From NCBI GenBank assembly GCA_905221605.1, contig CAJNDS010002412.1, positions 412,886-472,885 of the forward strand: DNA of 60,000 bases. The letters run 5' to 3'. The DNA comes from Symbiodinium natans (taxonomy: Eukaryota > Sar > Dinophyceae > Suessiales > Symbiodiniaceae). Positions 58,130 through 60,000 of this stretch are shown piece by piece (the stretch's first letter is position 1; every line of letters starts with the position of its first letter). Under the pieces are notes generated by a model, which saw only the letters and a program-made list of their open reading frames with translations, was not told the origin of the DNA and ran no database searches. The position numbers and the translations under genes are program-made.

Positions 58130-60000
58130 TCACATGCTTGACTCGTGGAGCTCGTCCGCGCGATTCGGCGAGACGACTTCCACCACCTTTCCTTCCCCAG
58201 TGGGCTCCTCTGTGACGCCATTTTCGAGTTGGATCTGCGCGTAAGCCTGGGTTGCCCAGTAGCCTAGGAATTTAAAGGGTGCCCTCTTTTGCTTTAAGGG
58301 TTTACAAGGGTTACACCCCCCAAAAAGATCAAAAAGGGAATAAGGGGTACGACTGGGCATCCTAGACGCATCTGCCACGATCTGGACAAAGCTCTGCTTA
58401 TGGGAAGGTGTGGCCTTGGCCTTCTCACGCCGCGAGAGTAAGTAGAGGGAGCGGAGGTAGAAGCCCAGCACCCCAAGCCTTGGTAGCCCCAGCGACCATG
58501 TTATGATAAGGGCACCCTGTTTTGGGCTGGTTACTTTGTAAGGGAACCTTGAACCAAAGAAAGGGAAAAGGGTACCACTGGGCTCCCAAGAAGCAGAATG
58601 ATGGCGACGGGCACAAACGTGATCAGCATGGTGGGATCTTCCAGCGTAACCTCCAGATGCTCGCGAGGCCCATGTCTCAAACATGGAAACTAGTTACCGG
58701 CTGCAACTATGATGCTTAATATTATCGTTAGTATTATCATGACTCTTGTTCTTCTTGTCTTTACTGCTATGACCCTTCTGATTACTTAATCGTCCCGCTG
58801 CTATCATAACAAGACATATAGGACAAAGTGCCAAGACAAGCTGTGGCAGCCACAGCCGCCATCGGAACTGAGATTCCGAAGCAGACGAGGCAGAATATCA
58901 AGCTGAGGTCCACAAAGCTGCCGGTGTGCACCAGCATGAAGTAGAGAAGGTCATCGGGGTCGTGCACGAAGAAGCTCCTGGGTTCAGGGTTCAGGGTTCA
59001 GGGTTTAGGGTTTAGGGTTTCGGGTTTAGGGTTTTGGGTTCAGGGTTCAGGGTTTAGGGTTTAGGTTTAGGGTTTAGGGTTTCAAGGGAAGCCCCCCTGT
59101 CCATCCCCAAGCCACAAAAAAAAAAACAGCCGGTGGCCCGCCCACAAGAAGGCAAAACCACATCGTAAACCTATGGCTAAATCCTAAGCCCTAGCGAACT
59201 CCCCTCAAAGCTTTGTCCATGGCGCATGTGGACCAGTAGCGTGATAGATAAGATAACGGCCACCAGGCCAAATGTTGTGCTCAGGTAGATCAGGACAACC
59301 AACGCCTCTTCGACCAGTTGAAGTTGGGATGGTCCCCCTTATACTAACAGTCCTTAATAGGGATGATGGTATCCCCCTTTACCATCCCTGTTAAGGACTG
59401 TTAGTATCAAGGGGAACATCCCAAAGTTGAAGGTTCAAAAGTGTGGTTTGAGAATATAGGGATTGTGGTTGATTTTTGGGGTCTGCCCGCCAACTTGCAG
59501 AGCCCAAAACCCTAAACGTCTAAGCCCAAAACGCTTGCAAGGCGGAAGTCTGGGACTTCGAGTTTCGGGCTTCACGGCCTAAGCCATGGGCTAGGGAATT
59601 AGAGTTTAGGGTTTAGGGTTTAGGGTTTAGGGCTTAGGGTTTAGGGCTTACAGTAGGGTTTGGGATTAGGGCATTAGTTCTCAAGGTTTACAGTAGGCGG
59701 ACCTTCTCAAAGAAATCGCGGAGCTCGCGCCACATGTCGTCGGCTGGTGACTTTGCGAAGGGCTGGTTCATGGCTGAGAACAGAACGCTGAGGATCAGTG
59801 CGCCAACGACCCCCATGTTGACCCAGTTGTTCCTTAGGGTTTCAGGGCCTCAACCCTAAACCCTAAACCCTAAACCCTAAACCCTAAAATTCAAGGCTTG
59901 GGGCCCCTGGACCTGGGATGTCGTGCCCCCCAAAGTTAGAAGGATCAGCCTTGAACCTCCGAAACCACACACAAGGCAAACTTCGGCTTTTAAAGCCCTA
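58130..60000 (-). CDS. Four-pass membrane protein, 5' part outside the window
   Basis: Exons in transcript order: 59703-59832 (after CCCTAAG; NMGVVGALILSVLFSAMNQP, ADDMWRELRDFFEK, ending AAG|GTCC), 59211-59305 (after GAAGAG; ALVVLIYLSTTFGLVAVIL), about 58830-58977 (FFVHDPDDLLYFMLVHTG, VDLSLIFCLVCFGISVPMA), 58595-58675 (LEVTLEDPTMLITFVPVAI), 58370-58478 (VLGFYLRSLYLLSRREKAKA) and 58130-58246 (AYAQIQLENGVTEEPTGEG, stop TGA). The last two introns are family A introners and both junctions stay in frame. The four hydrophobic segments are followed by a basic stretch and an acidic tail, suggesting a cytosolic C-terminus. The intron at 59306-59702 carries family C and heptamers. The exon 59211-59305 to 58977 junction is uncertain. 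I do not recognise the family; an ion-transport role would be a guess. Confidence 0.6.
58247..58369 (-). mobile_element. Family A introner, GC-AG intron (copy 3)
   Basis: On the minus strand starts GCGTCTAGGATGCCCAGTCG and ends TACTGGGCAACCCAG. Excision joins GTG GCA GAT to GCT TAC GCG (phase 0), giving QIVADAYAQIQ. 123 bp. Confidence 0.85.
58479..58594 (-). mobile_element. Family A introner, GC-AG intron (copy 4)
   Basis: On the minus strand starts GCTTCTTGGGAGCCCAGTGG and ends GTCGCTGGGGCTACCAAG. Excision joins ATT CT to G CTT GGG GTG (phase 2), giving AIILLLGVLGFY, a continuous membrane segment. 116 bp. Confidence 0.85.
58979..59092 (+). repeat. Mixed TTTAGGG/TTCAGGG tract ending at a splice acceptor
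   Basis: On the coding (minus) strand the tract reads CCCTAAA/CCCTGAA and its last unit forms the acceptor ...CCTGAACCCAG|GAGCTTC of exon 58830-58977. Confidence 0.8.
59324..59425 (-). mobile_element. Family C inverted-repeat element (copy 3)
   Basis: TTGGGATGGTCCCCCTTATA ... TATCAAGGGGAACATCCCAA, with mirrored TACTAACAGTCCTTA. It lies near the acceptor side of the intron upstream of exon 59211-59305. AACTT/AAGTT-like bases flank both sides. Confidence 0.8.
59833..59890. repeat. Inverted heptamer pair at an intron 3' end
   Basis: TTAGGGTTTCAGGG followed by CCTCAACCCTAAACCCTAAA. On the coding strand the intron ends (TTTAGGG)n ... CCCTAAG|GAAC, a hairpin-capable end with AG supplied by a variant heptamer. 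Confidence 0.7.

Overview
The window looks like nuclear DNA of a eukaryotic protist, most likely a dinoflagellate (Symbiodiniaceae/Suessiales-like). Three things point there. Exons are many and short, with splice sites that include GC-AG and probably GA-AG introns and AG|G acceptors. One gene carries a membrane-embedded 'DVFISHSW ... DKLCIHQ ... RLWC' protein architecture that I associate with dinoflagellate predicted proteomes. Compact inverted-repeat elements coincide with introns. The Arabidopsis-type telomere heptamer TTTAGGG/CCCTAAA and its variants (TTGAGGG, TTCAGGG, TTTGGGG, TTTCGGG) fill most of the remaining space in both orientations. There are no bacterial operons, rRNA, tRNA or CRISPR arrays.

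Most of the window is intron. Islands of about 60-350 bp with clean reading frames sit between heptamer tracts, and the frames are bounded by plausible splice sites. Tentative gene blocks (strand, kb): minus 1.1-6.0; plus 7.5-12.9; plus 14.3-20.6; minus 20.7-28.4; minus 29.37-34.44 (TIR/HET-like multi-pass membrane protein, best-supported spliced gene); minus 38.5-42.0; minus 42.4-43.6 (IQ motifs plus glycine-rich membrane region plus J domain); plus 44.2-45.1; minus 45.3-48.0; plus 48.5-50.6; minus 52.2-54.0; plus 54.3-55.6; minus 55.9-58.0; minus 58.13 to beyond the right edge (four-pass membrane protein). Exon coordinates are hand-read and approximate unless a splice site is named. Strand is uncertain for some islands because both strands of GC-rich exons can be open.

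The most interesting content is a set of short (about 70-150 bp) inverted-repeat element families (A to I here) that behave as introners, meaning transposable elements that are themselves introns. Family A is a GC-AG intron at three positions in two different genes. In two of them the flanking exons join in frame directly; in the third they join in frame once an element-edge GC is taken as donor. Family E is a GT-AG intron whose removal at 20433-20519 joins two open exons in phase. Family B supplies GT...AG at several sites. Another element, at 55109-55199, has a 9-bp near-identical flanking duplication and interrupts an open frame. Together with heptamer-filled introns, the window shows two separate modes of intron gain and expansion.
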